Shown in pieces: positions 9,627 through 17,115 of a stretch of DNA of 44,551 nt (its first letter is position 1; every line of letters begins with the position of its first letter). A program made the position numbers and the translations under genes. The stretch is from Deltaproteobacteria bacterium (GTDB lineage Bacteria; Bdellovibrionota_C; UBA2361; JAFLCA01). The DNA is taken from assembly GCA_017302875.1 (NCBI GenBank), contig JAFLCA010000006.1:1-44551 (forward strand), written 5' to 3'. The notes beneath the pieces are model-generated. The model worked only from the letters and a program-made list of their open reading frames with translations, searched no databases and had not been told where the DNA came from.

Positions 9627-9673
9627 CCGGGCCGCCCACTTACTCAACCGTGGAGTAAGTGGGACGGCTCCGG
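9627..9673. terminator. Long hairpin between convergent genes
   Basis: CCGG+GCCG+CCCACTTACTC (9627-9645) pairs with GAGTAAGTGGG, CGGC and CCGG (9653-9673). This makes about 19 base pairs with two single-base bulges and a 7-base loop. It lies between the convergent oxidoreductase and winged-helix genes, the usual place for a bidirectional terminator. No uridine run follows on either strand, so termination by this hairpin alone is uncertain. Confidence 0.55.
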
Positions 9674-9706
9674 CATTCTGGCAAAAGATGCGGCGAGTTC
9701 GCGGGC

Positions 9707-9976
9707 TCAGACGCTACGGCTGTGGCGGCGACGCTGGATCGTCCGGTACACGCCACGCTTGAGCCTCTTGAAACGCGTCGGATTGTTCAGGAGAGCGCTG
9801 TTGACGATCGTGCGGAAGTGCCGCTTCGAAGTCGTCTTGTAGCTCTTTCTGGCCGTCTCCGTCACCTCCTGCACCGTCATCGTCTTGTTGCCCTTCAACG
9901 CATGCGCCAACACCTCAACGAGGGGCTGGGCGTTCCGGAAACGACGACGATTCTTCAGACTGCGGCTTTTCGCCAT
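9707..9976 (-). CDS. Small basic winged-helix-like protein (HARE-HTH-like)
   Basis: The ATG at 9976 lies 9 bases after GGAG and is preferred to an in-frame TTG at 9991; the product has 89 residues. It is strongly basic: RSLKNRRRFRN opens the protein and RRRHSRS closes it. The core TVQEVTETARKSYKT, then FRTIVNSALLNN, then FKRLKRGVYR matches the pattern of HARE-HTH winged-helix domains, whose final strand has the form (K/R)-x-x-R-G-V-Y. Similar short proteins occur in several environmental phyla and are presumed to bind nucleic acid. It stands alone on the minus strand, behind an unusually structured leader (10050-10379). The fold call is moderate; the target is unknown. Confidence 0.72.
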   Translation of the reverse strand: MAKSRSLKNRRRFRNAQPLVEVLAHALKGNKTMTVQEVTETARKSYKTTSKRHFRTIVNSALLNNPTRFKRLKRGVYRTIQRRRHSRSV

Positions 9977-10049
9977 GATCAGATACTCCAACGTGCGACC
10001 TAACTACGTACGGAAAATCCGTAAGACACCGGGCAACATAACCCAGGGC

Positions 10050-10319
10050 CTACACGGTCGCTCAGAACAGTCCATGAACTGATCTAAGCGGCCGTGTAGC
10101 GCAGTAGTCACAGGGAGGAGTTAACCTTCAGAAATTGACAGAACTGCAAGGCAGAACGGACACCACAAGTCGGCCCTGCCTTACAGTTCAGAGTAAGCTT
10201 CTTCTCGAAATAGTTGAGTGAAAGAGCGCGCAATGCCACCTAGGCAATGACAGAGCAGTGTTATGCGAAGAAAGCGCTCACGGGTGACGTAGCGCGGATA
10301 AGTCTTTGAAAATGACCAG
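10050..10319 (-). promoter_or_regulatory. Structured leader or RNA upstream of the small basic gene
   Basis: Between the usp stop and the small basic gene there are over 400 non-coding bases with repeated pairing potential. A 13-bp stem with one G-T pair joins 10050-10062 to 10087-10099 (CTACACGG.. with ..CCGTGTAG). A 14-bp stem with one mismatch joins 10141-10154 to 10176-10189 (GAACTG.AAGGCAG with CTGCCTT.CAGTTC). A shorter GAGCGC/GCGCTC pair lies near 10225-10285. Read on the minus strand these would fold in series in the transcript ahead of the gene starting at 9976. I recognise no known riboswitch or RNA class. Confidence 0.5.
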
Positions 10320-10379
10320 GAAGTAGTCAGAGGGGCTTGCTTCGGCTGGCAGTTCCCAATACCACGCAGGCCCTACTTC
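10320..10379 (-). terminator. Imperfect hairpin after the universal stress gene
   Basis: GAAGT (10320-10324) pairs with ACTTC (10375-10379). Inside it AGGG-CTTGC (10331-10340, one bulged G) pairs with GCAGGCCCT (10366-10374). On the minus strand the hairpin starts five bases after the usp stop codon and is followed by CTGGTCATTTTC, which is moderately T-rich. It probably ends the usp transcript, but the T tract is short. Confidence 0.45.
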
Positions 10380-10383
10380 GGTT

Positions 10384-10845
10384 CTAGTGTCCGGCGTGAG
10401 CTGGTACAACCAACACCGGGCACGGCGCATGCCCCAACACTTTTTGCGTCACACTTCCAAGAATGGCGGAAGCAACAGCGCCTTTGCCGTGGCTAGCCAT
10501 AATAATAACGTCGCAGTTCTGAGCGCGTGCATAATCACAAATTTCTTGAGCCGCAGAGCGAATCGAAAGAATCACTTTCGTTTCAATTTTACGCCCCGCA
10601 AAATGCTGGGCAGCGAGCTTGCCAATCCGCTCAGTCGCCGAATCCAAGATCTCTTTGCGATACTCATCGATACGTTCGGGAAGAGGGATTTCTTCGAACA
10701 TCGAGGGTGGGACAACCCAATCAGAAACTACCGATAGCAGCGTTATCTTTCCGTCTTCATGGCTGACTTGCTTGAGAACAACGCGGAAGGCCTCGACGGA
10801 AAAGTCGGAAAAATCGGTGGTTACCAGTACGTTCTTGAAATGCAT
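10384..10845 (-). CDS. Universal stress protein (UspA family)
   Basis: The 153-residue product is a single-domain universal stress protein of usual length. It opens with the first strand KNVLVTTDFSDFS. The nucleotide-binding region includes VIIMASHGKGA and then LGSVTQKVLGHAPCPVLVV, the family's glycine-rich signature and closing strand. Such proteins bind ATP or AMP, form dimers in the cytosol and support survival under starvation or stress. The start at 10845 has AAAGGGGA upstream. It lies downstream of the HU gene on the same strand, past a strong terminator, so it probably has its own promoter, which I could not identify. Confidence 0.95.
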   Translation of the reverse strand: MHFKNVLVTTDFSDFSVEAFRVVLKQVSHEDGKITLLSVVSDWVVPPSMFEEIPLPERIDEYRKEILDSATERIGKLAAQHFAGRKIETKVILSIRSAAQEICDYARAQNCDVIIMASHGKGAVASAILGSVTQKVLGHAPCPVLVVPAHAGH

Positions 10846-10886
10846 GCTCTATCCCCTTTTGCTGCAAACCTGTCGGATAAAATAGA

Positions 10887-10921
10887 AAGGCGTAAGCCTT
10901 GCACTACAAGACTTACGCCTT
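10887..10921 (-). terminator. Rho-independent terminator of the HU gene
   Basis: AAGGCGTAAG (10887-10896) and CTTACGCCTT (10912-10921) form a perfect 10-bp stem with a 15-base loop. On the minus strand the stem is followed by TCTATTTTATCC, a T-rich run, as expected for an intrinsic terminator about 75 bases after the HU stop codon. A partial extra copy of the arm (CTACGCCTTACGC) follows at 10922-10934 on the plus strand. Confidence 0.8.
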
Positions 10922-10997
10922 CTACGCCTTACGCGCCTTTCGGCAACATAAGACAAACTGCTCCAAGACAAGAATGGCCTGGAACAGCCTTCGTTAA

Positions 10998-11417
10998 CTA
11001 CAGAACGGCTTCCTTGAGAGCCTTAGCTGCAGTGAAACGAACGCGCTTCTTAGCGGAGATTTGGATCGTCTCGCCAGTTGCAGGGTTACGTCCCATACGG
11101 GCCTTGGAGTGTCTAACATACATCTTGCCAAGTCCGAGGAGCGGGATCTTGTAGCCACGGCGCAACGAATCCTTGATGAACGCTGCAATGTCTTCGCAGA
11201 GTTCCTTAGCGGCAGAGCGCTTCGCCAATCCGCAGAATCCACGGATGTTGTCGATGAACTCAGACTGCGTGTAGCTGAGGGTGCTGCTGTTGCGTGGCTT
11301 AGTAGCAACGCGGGCCTTTGGGGTTGGCTTCTCAGCGGCAACCATCTTGGTGGCTTTAGCTGCAGTCTTCTTAGGGGCGGCTTTCTTTGCCATTTTCTTA
11401 GCGGCTTTCTTTGCCAT
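10998..11417 (-). CDS. HU-family DNA-binding protein with Lys/Ala-rich N-terminal tail
   Basis: The product has 139 residues, compared with about 90 for ordinary HU. Residues 46-139 are a complete HU/IHF domain: TQSEFIDNIRG in the first helices, IPLLGLGKMYVR in the beta saddle, and GRNPATGE (109-116) in the DNA-contacting arm, closing with RFTAAKALKEAVL. Residues 1-45 are rich in Lys, Ala and Pro (MAKKAAKKMAKKAAPKK), resembling eukaryotic H1 tails and the tails on mycobacterial and Deinococcus HU proteins. HU bends and compacts DNA as a dimer; the tail probably adds non-specific DNA contacts. It has a strong promoter-like upstream region and its own terminator, so it is a single-gene transcript. 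Confidence 0.95.
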   Translation of the reverse strand: MAKKAAKKMAKKAAPKKTAAKATKMVAAEKPTPKARVATKPRNSSTLSYTQSEFIDNIRGFCGLAKRSAAKELCEDIAAFIKDSLRRGYKIPLLGLGKMYVRHSKARMGRNPATGETIQISAKKRVRFTAAKALKEAVL

Positions 11418-11449
11418 AGGTCGGTAGTCTCCTAAAATTAATCATCACG

Positions 11450-11491
11450 AATGCCAGAGAATCTCTCAAAAACAAGCGAAAAAATGGCATT
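11450..11491 (-). promoter_or_regulatory. Inverted repeats in the HU leader
   Basis: AATGCCA (11450-11456) and TGGCATT (11485-11491) are perfect inverted copies. The palindrome AGAGAATCTCT (about 11457-11467) lies inside them. If transcription starts just downstream of the predicted -10 box, both would fold near the 5' end of the HU mRNA. They could be a stability element or an operator. GGAG at about 11429-11432 is the likely ribosome-binding site. Confidence 0.4.
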
Positions 11492-11500
11492 TCGGGGTCA

Positions 11501-11530
11501 ATATTAGGTACAAAAGTATAGGGAAAGCAA
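11501..11530 (-). promoter_or_regulatory. Predicted sigma-70-type promoter of the HU gene
   Basis: On the minus strand TTGCTT (11530-11525) and TAATAT (11506-11501) are separated by 18 bases. This matches the TTGACA/TATAAT consensus at eight of twelve positions with near-ideal spacing. It lies about 85 bases upstream of the HU start codon in an A/T-rich region. Confidence 0.5.
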
Positions 11531-11700
11531 TAAAAAAAATGGAGCGTGTCGAAACAATTCTTCTCTGAAAGCAGCATTTTTAAAGGCTAAAAATGCATGA
11601 AGTGAGCAGAACACCTCTTGCGCTTTTGCGCCAAATTGCCTTGGGTTAGACTTCAACAGCCAGATGCCATTACATAAAAAGGCCTAAAATTAAGGGTTTT

Positions 11701-12366
11701 ATGCGTCACCGCCCGGTTTGCGTTGCTGTTCTGCCGCCTCTCCTCGCGCTCTTGGCAAGCTTGTGCTTCCATCAAAAATACGCGCAGGCTCAAGAATCCG
11801 CTCAGCTCTACGTGAATCCTCAGTTCAAGTTTGAACTACGCTATCCGCCAGCGCTCGTGCCGGTTGAGTCGCACAATGCGACTGCGCCGCTGCTCCTGCG
11901 CACAGGGGGGAGCAACTATCCGACGTTTAACGTAATCGTAGAACCCCAGACGTTAAACCCCTCAGAACTCACCCTGGCAGGCCAAACTGAGCGAGTCCTC
12001 TCCGCCTATCGGCAACTAGGGATGACTGATGTTGAGTTGTTGAGTTCGCGCGAACTTGAACTACACGGAAGAGCGGCAAAGCAAATCGTGCTGAGATACG
12101 GCTCTGAGCCCAACAGCTACACTTCAGCCGTAACGCTCCTTCCTGCGGATAATTTCCTATATACGTTGACGTTTATTGAAAAGAGCGCAGCTTTTGCCGG
12201 CTCAAAGAACATCTTGGATTCTATGCTAGCTTCGTTTCAAAGCTCAGATGGGGACCCGGCACGGCAAGTGCCGGGTCAATTGAACAGCGCATCTCTGATG
12301 GTTTACTTCTCCTTTGGTTTATTAGCCTTTTTAATCGCCCTGGCTTTCCTCAAGCGACGGCGATAA
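11701..12366 (+). CDS. Exported protein with C-terminal membrane anchor
   Basis: The 221-residue product opens with a signal peptide (RHRPVC, then a hydrophobic stretch to about 24, with a likely cleavage site after YAQAQ). The middle (about 30-185) is a predicted alpha/beta domain with YVNPQFKFELRYP at its start and LPADNFLYTLTFIE near its end. This is reminiscent of PsbP-like or YP-type ligand domains, but I cannot name the family. A polar linker is followed by one membrane helix (about 197-217) and a basic tail, LKRRR. The protein should sit outside the inner membrane on a C-terminal anchor. A perfect palindrome encodes part of the linker. It is transcribed alone, divergent from the HU gene. 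Confidence 0.8.
   Translation: MRHRPVCVAVLPPLLALLASLCFHQKYAQAQESAQLYVNPQFKFELRYPPALVPVESHNATAPLLLRTGGSNYPTFNVIVEPQTLNPSELTLAGQTERVLSAYRQLGMTDVELLSSRELELHGRAAKQIVLRYGSEPNSYTSAVTLLPADNFLYTLTFIEKSAAFAGSKNILDSMLASFQSSDGDPARQVPGQLNSASLMVYFSFGLLAFLIALAFLKRRR
12253..12277. repeat. Perfect 10-bp palindrome inside a coding region
   Basis: GACCCGGCAC (12253-12262) and GTGCCGGGTC (12268-12277) are exact inverted copies around a 5-base loop. They are in frame within the polar linker of the exported protein, encoding DPARQVPG. The G/C richness stands out from the surrounding sequence. Confidence 0.6.
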
Positions 12367-12835
12367 ATGCCGAGCTGATGAAGGCCCTTCTGAGCGATTG
12401 ATTTAACGTCTTGGTTTAATAACGTAACGACATCTTGCATACGGTTTCCACCCTACATGTGCATACATTCTTTTCCATCTCGCTCGATTCGTTCAGCTAA
12501 GCTAAACAGTTGCGCTTTGAGACAAAGTCTCGCTGCGGCAGCCTAGCGGGGCGCCGATAAACCAACCTATGATGGATGAGAGCATGTAAGCGGGCCCAAT
12601 CTGGAGAGAGAGTTGGGTTGCCTCCTATGCTCACGCCAGCCAATTAGAGCAATCTTGAGGCCAAATCCTAGGTAGTTGAATGCGCAGCAAAATTATCGCA
12701 ACCTAAGGGGCAACTAAAGAGAACTGAGCCGTACCACTTCCGACACAGTGACGTTTTTTCATAGTCGGAAAGATGGCTTTTTCCTCTACTTTGAACCACC
12801 AGGAAACCTGACGTACGGGATAACCAGAGCGTTTT
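12367..12835. other. 469-base gap, possible RNA gene
   Basis: No protein gene is supported here. Several pairings suggest a structured RNA read on the plus strand. GAGAC/GTCTC lies around an AAA loop near 12517-12530. A two-part stem joins GAGCAT (12580-12585) to ATGCTC (12627-12632), with GGCCCAA (12593-12599) pairing to TTGGGTT (12613-12619) inside. TTCCGAC/GTCGGAA (12738-12744 with 12764-12770) is followed by GGCTTTTT and could be a weak terminator. I compared it by eye with 6S, tmRNA, RNase P and SRP signatures and found no match. Confidence 0.35.
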
Positions 12836-13993
12836 ATGAATAACGAAAAAGACCTCATTTCTTGGATTCAGTCGACGCAGGAAGGCGCGATCGAGTTACT
12901 AGAGCAGCTCGTTTCGATCAACACCTACACCACCAATGTAGCCGGCGTGAACAAAGCGCAGGATGTGATTGCCAATTTCCTGCTTTCACTTGGCATGCAA
13001 GTGCAACGCGTTCCGGTAGCTGCCCGAGGTGATGTGCTAATCGCAAACACGCCTGCCGCGGGGGAAAAAAGTATTGTTTTGGTGGGTCACACCGATACCG
13101 TACATCCGCCTGATTCTCCTTTCCAAAACTTCAGCCGTACAAAGGATCGCGCCTTTGGCCCCGGCGTGCTCGATATGAAAGGCGGGCTAGTGACCTTCTT
13201 ATGGTCACTGCGTGCTTTGGCTGAACACAAATTGCTCGCTGCTATTCCGGTAAGTGTTTTCATCAACAGCGACGAAGAGATTGGCTGTCCAGACTCGCAC
13301 CGCTTGATCGAAGAAGCAGGCCGGAAATCTCGCGCCGCCTTAGTCTTCGAATGGGGACGCACGGCCGATGGAATCATTTTGCGACGAAAAGGCGTTGGCC
13401 AATTCTCGATTAGCGTGCGGGGCAAAGCCTCTCATGCCGGCAATGCGCATCGCGAGGGAGCAAATGCAATTTTACAACTTGCCCACACCATTACCCGTCT
13501 GAGCACCCTCACCGATTATTCGCGCGGAGTTACCGTGAATGTCGGCCTCGTTCAGGGCGGCAGCGCCTCTAATACCGTGCCGGAACTGGCTAGCGCAGCG
13601 CTTGATTTGCGTGTTGAAAAGGCTGAAGACTTTAAGCGCCTATCGACTGCTATCATGGAAATCGCGGCCGACATCGTGGTGCCCGGAACAAGCGTACAAA
13701 TTAAGGCCGATTCTTTTATGCCGCCAATGGCGGATTCACCGGAAAGTCTTGCCTTGTTCGAAAGTTTTCGGAAATTCGCGGCCCCTGCCGGGCTCTCCTA
13801 TGATCAAATTCCTGGCATATTAGGAGGCGGAAGTGATGCCAACCGCACTGCCTACCAAGGCTGCCCGTCCATCGATGGACTAGGTCCTTTTGGTGAAGGC
13901 GCACATTCTGACAAGGAATATATCCTGCTCGATTCGCTGCCGAAAAAAATGATTAATGTCGCGCTGTGGTTGAATGCTCAGCGCGAGAATTAA
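12836..13993 (+). CDS. M20 family metallopeptidase (carboxypeptidase G2-like)
   Basis: The product has 385 residues. The di-zinc site is complete: GHTDTVHP gives His85 and Asp87, LDMKGG gives Asp113, SDEEIG gives the catalytic Glu147 and ligand Glu148, FEWGR gives Glu172, and EGAHSDKEYI gives His357. The lid or dimerisation domain lies about 187-295 and includes GKASHAGNAHREGANAI. The order and spacing fit the glutamate carboxypeptidase/ArgE/DapE clan, closest in motif style to carboxypeptidase G2-like enzymes. It has no signal peptide, so it is probably cytosolic and cleaves N-acyl amino acids or small peptides; the substrate is not readable from sequence. Its stop codon overlaps that of the convergent nuoN by four bases. 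Confidence 0.92.
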   Translation: MNNEKDLISWIQSTQEGAIELLEQLVSINTYTTNVAGVNKAQDVIANFLLSLGMQVQRVPVAARGDVLIANTPAAGEKSIVLVGHTDTVHPPDSPFQNFSRTKDRAFGPGVLDMKGGLVTFLWSLRALAEHKLLAAIPVSVFINSDEEIGCPDSHRLIEEAGRKSRAALVFEWGRTADGIILRRKGVGQFSISVRGKASHAGNAHREGANAILQLAHTITRLSTLTDYSRGVTVNVGLVQGGSASNTVPELASAALDLRVEKAEDFKRLSTAIMEIAADIVVPGTSVQIKADSFMPPMADSPESLALFESFRKFAAPAGLSYDQIPGILGGGSDANRTAYQGCPSIDGLGPFGEGAHSDKEYILLDSLPKKMINVALWLNAQREN

Positions 13994-15459
13994 AAGCTAG
14001 CCATCACGAGAGCGGCGCTGTTGTACAGCGCTGAGGGGAATAGCCCCAACAGGACTGCGGCAACAATACAAATCGAGAGTGCTCCCACCAGCGGAAAGCT
14101 CGGTCGGGCCACCTTTACCGATTCATCCTCATCGGCCTCGACGAAGTACATCGCGACAATCACTCGCAGATAGTAGTAACTGGAGATTGCCGAGCACAGC
14201 ACGCCGATAATTGCTAAGCCGACATAATCTGCCTTTACAGCGGCGCTAAAAATGTAGACCTTGCCGAGCAAGCCGGCCATTCCAGGGGGAATTCCAGCCA
14301 GCGACAGCATGAAGATACTCATCGCGAATCCTAAGAAGGGACTGCGATAGCCAAGCCCGTTGAAACGCGAAATGTCGTCCGGATGATTGCTTGCCGAATG
14401 CTTGGAGCTGACCGCCAGCACCACACCAAATGCCCCCATCGTCATGACGGTATAGGACACAATGTAGTAGAGAATTGCAGCTCCGCCTCCAAAATCGACT
14501 CCTGGCGCCAAGAAACCGACCAAGATGTACCCGGCGTGGGCGATGCTGGAGTACGCCAGCATACGCTTTAGGCTACGCTGTCGCAGCGCAATGATGTTCC
14601 CAATCACCATCGTAAAGAAGGCCAGGTACCAAATTGCTCCCGACCAGAAGAGAACAAGCTCCCCGAATGCGGTCCACAGCACGCGCAGCATTGCCGCCAC
14701 GGCGGAGGCCTTGATCACACAAGCCATGTAAGCCGTTATCGGAGTTGGAGCCCCTTCGTATACATCCGGTGCCCAGAAATGGAATGGCACTGCGCCAAGT
14801 TTGAAGACGAAGCCGATAAGCAACAGCGCCATACCGAAGTGCATCGCGGTAACATCGGTCTTCGAGATCGCCGAAGCAATCTGATCCACGACCGTGCTGC
14901 CGGTCAAACCGTAAAGAATCGCAACGCCGTACAGCATGAAGGCGGAACTGAAGGAACCGAGAAGAAAATACTTAAGGGCAGACTCGGACGAGCGACGCAT
15001 GGAAATGGCTGAACCGCACAGGCAGTACAAAGCCATCGACATAATTTCCAATCCCAAGAACAGCGTGATGAGCTCTGCGGAGGTCGAAAATATAATCGCG
15101 CCGACCGTTGAAATCAGCAGCAGCACATAATACTCGCCCGGAGACTCGATCCCTTCATCTTTCAGTGTATGAATGCCGAGCATAAGGGCCAGCAGAGCAC
15201 CCACTAAGAGCAAGAACGTAAAGAACCAGCTGAAACCGTCAGCGTAAATCAGACCATTAAAGGCCGTGCCACCAGAGACGTAGCCCGGCGCAAAAATCTC
15301 CAGCGAGAAAATTCCGCAGAACAGCACCAAGCCGGTGAACAATTCACGAGGCCAAGGCCGATTCACAAAGGACTCAATCAGTATGAGCAGCAAGGCTCCG
15401 ACACTCAGAACGATGACGGGCGATACAAGCGCCAAATCTTTAATCCAAACCTGGTTCAT
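13990..15459 (-). CDS. nuoN: NADH-quinone oxidoreductase subunit N
   Basis: NuoN is one of three antiporter-like membrane subunits of complex I. The 489-residue product has about 14 membrane helices and the family motifs FLGLEIMSMALYCL (the charged Glu of helix 5), FWAPDVYEGAPTPITAYM with the following Lys region, and LKRMLAYSSIAHAGYILVG. It is the last gene of the nuo operon. Its start codon overlaps the nuoM stop as ATGA, which suggests translational coupling. It helps drive proton translocation coupled to quinone reduction. Confidence 0.97.
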   Translation of the reverse strand: MNQVWIKDLALVSPVIVLSVGALLLILIESFVNRPWPRELFTGLVLFCGIFSLEIFAPGYVSGGTAFNGLIYADGFSWFFTFLLLVGALLALMLGIHTLKDEGIESPGEYYVLLLISTVGAIIFSTSAELITLFLGLEIMSMALYCLCGSAISMRRSSESALKYFLLGSFSSAFMLYGVAILYGLTGSTVVDQIASAISKTDVTAMHFGMALLLIGFVFKLGAVPFHFWAPDVYEGAPTPITAYMACVIKASAVAAMLRVLWTAFGELVLFWSGAIWYLAFFTMVIGNIIALRQRSLKRMLAYSSIAHAGYILVGFLAPGVDFGGGAAILYYIVSYTVMTMGAFGVVLAVSSKHSASNHPDDISRFNGLGYRSPFLGFAMSIFMLSLAGIPPGMAGLLGKVYIFSAAVKADYVGLAIIGVLCSAISSYYYLRVIVAMYFVEADEDESVKVARPSFPLVGALSICIVAAVLLGLFPSALYNSAALVMASF

Positions 15460-17108
15460 GAGTTGCTACTCCGAGCTGCCGATGCCACTGCGCTGGTGGC
15501 TGGTAAATCTTTATCCTGACCGTTTAGAGCCGCGTCGAAGGCACGACGCGCCTGCCCCCTCTCCTGCACCATCTTCATATAACCGTTCATGGTCGGCTCA
15601 ATCGTCGAGAGGAACTTCTGCGGGAACAAGCCCATCCAGAACACCATCACGAGTAACGGAATGAACAAGGCAATTTCGCGCCCGGTACAATCCGAAAGTT
15701 CGCCATTTTTTGCCTCATCGAGTTCGCCATACATGGTCTTCATGTACAGCGTCAGCATATAGACAGCTCCAAGCACGACGCCTAGCAGAGCAATGGTAGT
15801 AACTCCGGGATAGGCCAAAAAGCTGCCTGCCAAAATCAAGAACTCGCCGATGAATCCATTTGTGAGCGGCAGCGCTATAGAGCTCAAGGTGAAGACCAAG
15901 AACAGGAAGGCAAAGACGGGAACCTTGGCAGCCAATCCTCCGTACTCGGCAATCAAGCGGGTGTGGCGTCGATCGTACAGAACACCAACCAATAAGAAGA
16001 GTGCTCCGGTCGATATGCCGTGATTCAACATCTGATACACCGAACCTACTGCAGCCACCGAATTCGGGGGCTCAGTTGAACTGGTGCCCGCCAGAGTGAT
16101 GCCGGCAAAGAATCCCAAAACGCAGTAACCAAGATGCGAAACCGATGAGTACGCAACAAGCTTCTTGATGTCATCTTGAGCCCAGGCAACAAGCGCGCCG
16201 TACACAATTCCGATGACTGCCAGGGCAATCAGATATGGAGCGAAGACTTGCGCTCCAAGCGGGAAGAGCGGACATGCAAAGCGAATAAATCCGTACAGAC
16301 CCATCTTGAGCAACACGCCTGCAAGAATAACCGAACCACCCGTAGGCGCTTCGACGTGCGCATCAGGAAGCCAGGTATGAAACGGAAAGATCGGAACCTT
16401 AATTCCGAATGCCAAGGCGAAGGCTGCAAAGAGCCAAATCTCTTCCTTCAACGTTAAGTTGGTAAACATTACCAACTCATCAAGCAGGAAGGAGATCTCC
16501 CCGCGCTGCTCATAGAAGCGCCACACCACATAGAAAATGGCCACAAGCATCAGCAAGCTGCCGAAGACCGTATAGAGCACGAACTTGAGCGTCGCATAAA
16601 TGCGGCGTTTACCGCCCCAGATACCGATGATGAAGTACATCGGTGCGAGCATGAGCTCCCAGTACACGTAGAAGAGGAACACGTCGAGAGAAACCAATGT
16701 GCCGATCATGGCGGTCTGTAGAACCAACATGCTGGCCAAATACCCGCGCGGACGGGAATGAATAGACGGCGACGCCAACACGATAATCGGCATCAAGAAG
16801 GTTGTTAACAAAACCAGCAGCACACTGATTCCATCAACTCCGATGGTGTAAGAAATGCCGAATCCAGGAATCCAGGGCGCCGATTCAACGAACTGATAAC
16901 CGGTCTCCGTCGGAACGAACTCGGTAAACATGATCACTGACAGGGCGAAGGCCAAACCAGTAATGAAAAAGCTCCACATGCGGGCCCGATCGCCGTGAGG
17001 GTCCGACGAAGGTTTGAACGAAGGCACGAGGTACAGCATCAGCGCGCCGATCAACGGCAAGAACGTCAGAACGCTGAGGTACGGAAAGTCGTAGAAAATC
17101 GAATCCAT
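15456..17108 (-). CDS. nuoM: NADH-quinone oxidoreductase subunit M
   Basis: The 550-residue product has about 14 membrane helices. YVYWELMLAPMYFIIGIWG holds the conserved helix-5 Glu, FPFHTWLPDAHVEAPTGG and LLKMGLYGFIRF form the discontinuous helix 7 region, and KKLVAYSSVSHLGYCVLG follows. The C-terminal 40 or so residues are a hydrophilic, alanine- and serine-rich tail (after MVQERGQARRAFD) that extends beyond the usual NuoM end. The start is 7 bases after nuoL. It forms one of the proton channels in the membrane arm. Confidence 0.97.
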   Translation of the reverse strand: MDSIFYDFPYLSVLTFLPLIGALMLYLVPSFKPSSDPHGDRARMWSFFITGLAFALSVIMFTEFVPTETGYQFVESAPWIPGFGISYTIGVDGISVLLVLLTTFLMPIIVLASPSIHSRPRGYLASMLVLQTAMIGTLVSLDVFLFYVYWELMLAPMYFIIGIWGGKRRIYATLKFVLYTVFGSLLMLVAIFYVVWRFYEQRGEISFLLDELVMFTNLTLKEEIWLFAAFALAFGIKVPIFPFHTWLPDAHVEAPTGGSVILAGVLLKMGLYGFIRFACPLFPLGAQVFAPYLIALAVIGIVYGALVAWAQDDIKKLVAYSSVSHLGYCVLGFFAGITLAGTSSTEPPNSVAAVGSVYQMLNHGISTGALFLLVGVLYDRRHTRLIAEYGGLAAKVPVFAFLFLVFTLSSIALPLTNGFIGEFLILAGSFLAYPGVTTIALLGVVLGAVYMLTLYMKTMYGELDEAKNGELSDCTGREIALFIPLLVMVFWMGLFPQKFLSTIEPTMNGYMKMVQERGQARRAFDAALNGQDKDLPATSAVASAARSSNS

Positions 17109-17115
17109 TCAAGAC

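Noticed and set aside
10004-10383. tRNA, tmRNA, RNase P or SRP RNA in the structured gap.
   Set aside because: None of the conserved sequences of these RNAs is visible on either strand.
8966-12263. A 14-base identity, GGGGACCCGGCACG, at 8966-8979 and 12250-12263.
   Set aside because: Matches of this length are expected several times by chance in 44 kb, and the sites are in unrelated genes (both encode GDPAR-type segments).
12588-12612. Resemblance to 6S RNA (AAGCGGGCCC).
   Set aside because: A ten-base match only; the long closing helices and central bubble of 6S RNA are not seen, so I keep it as a generic RNA candidate.
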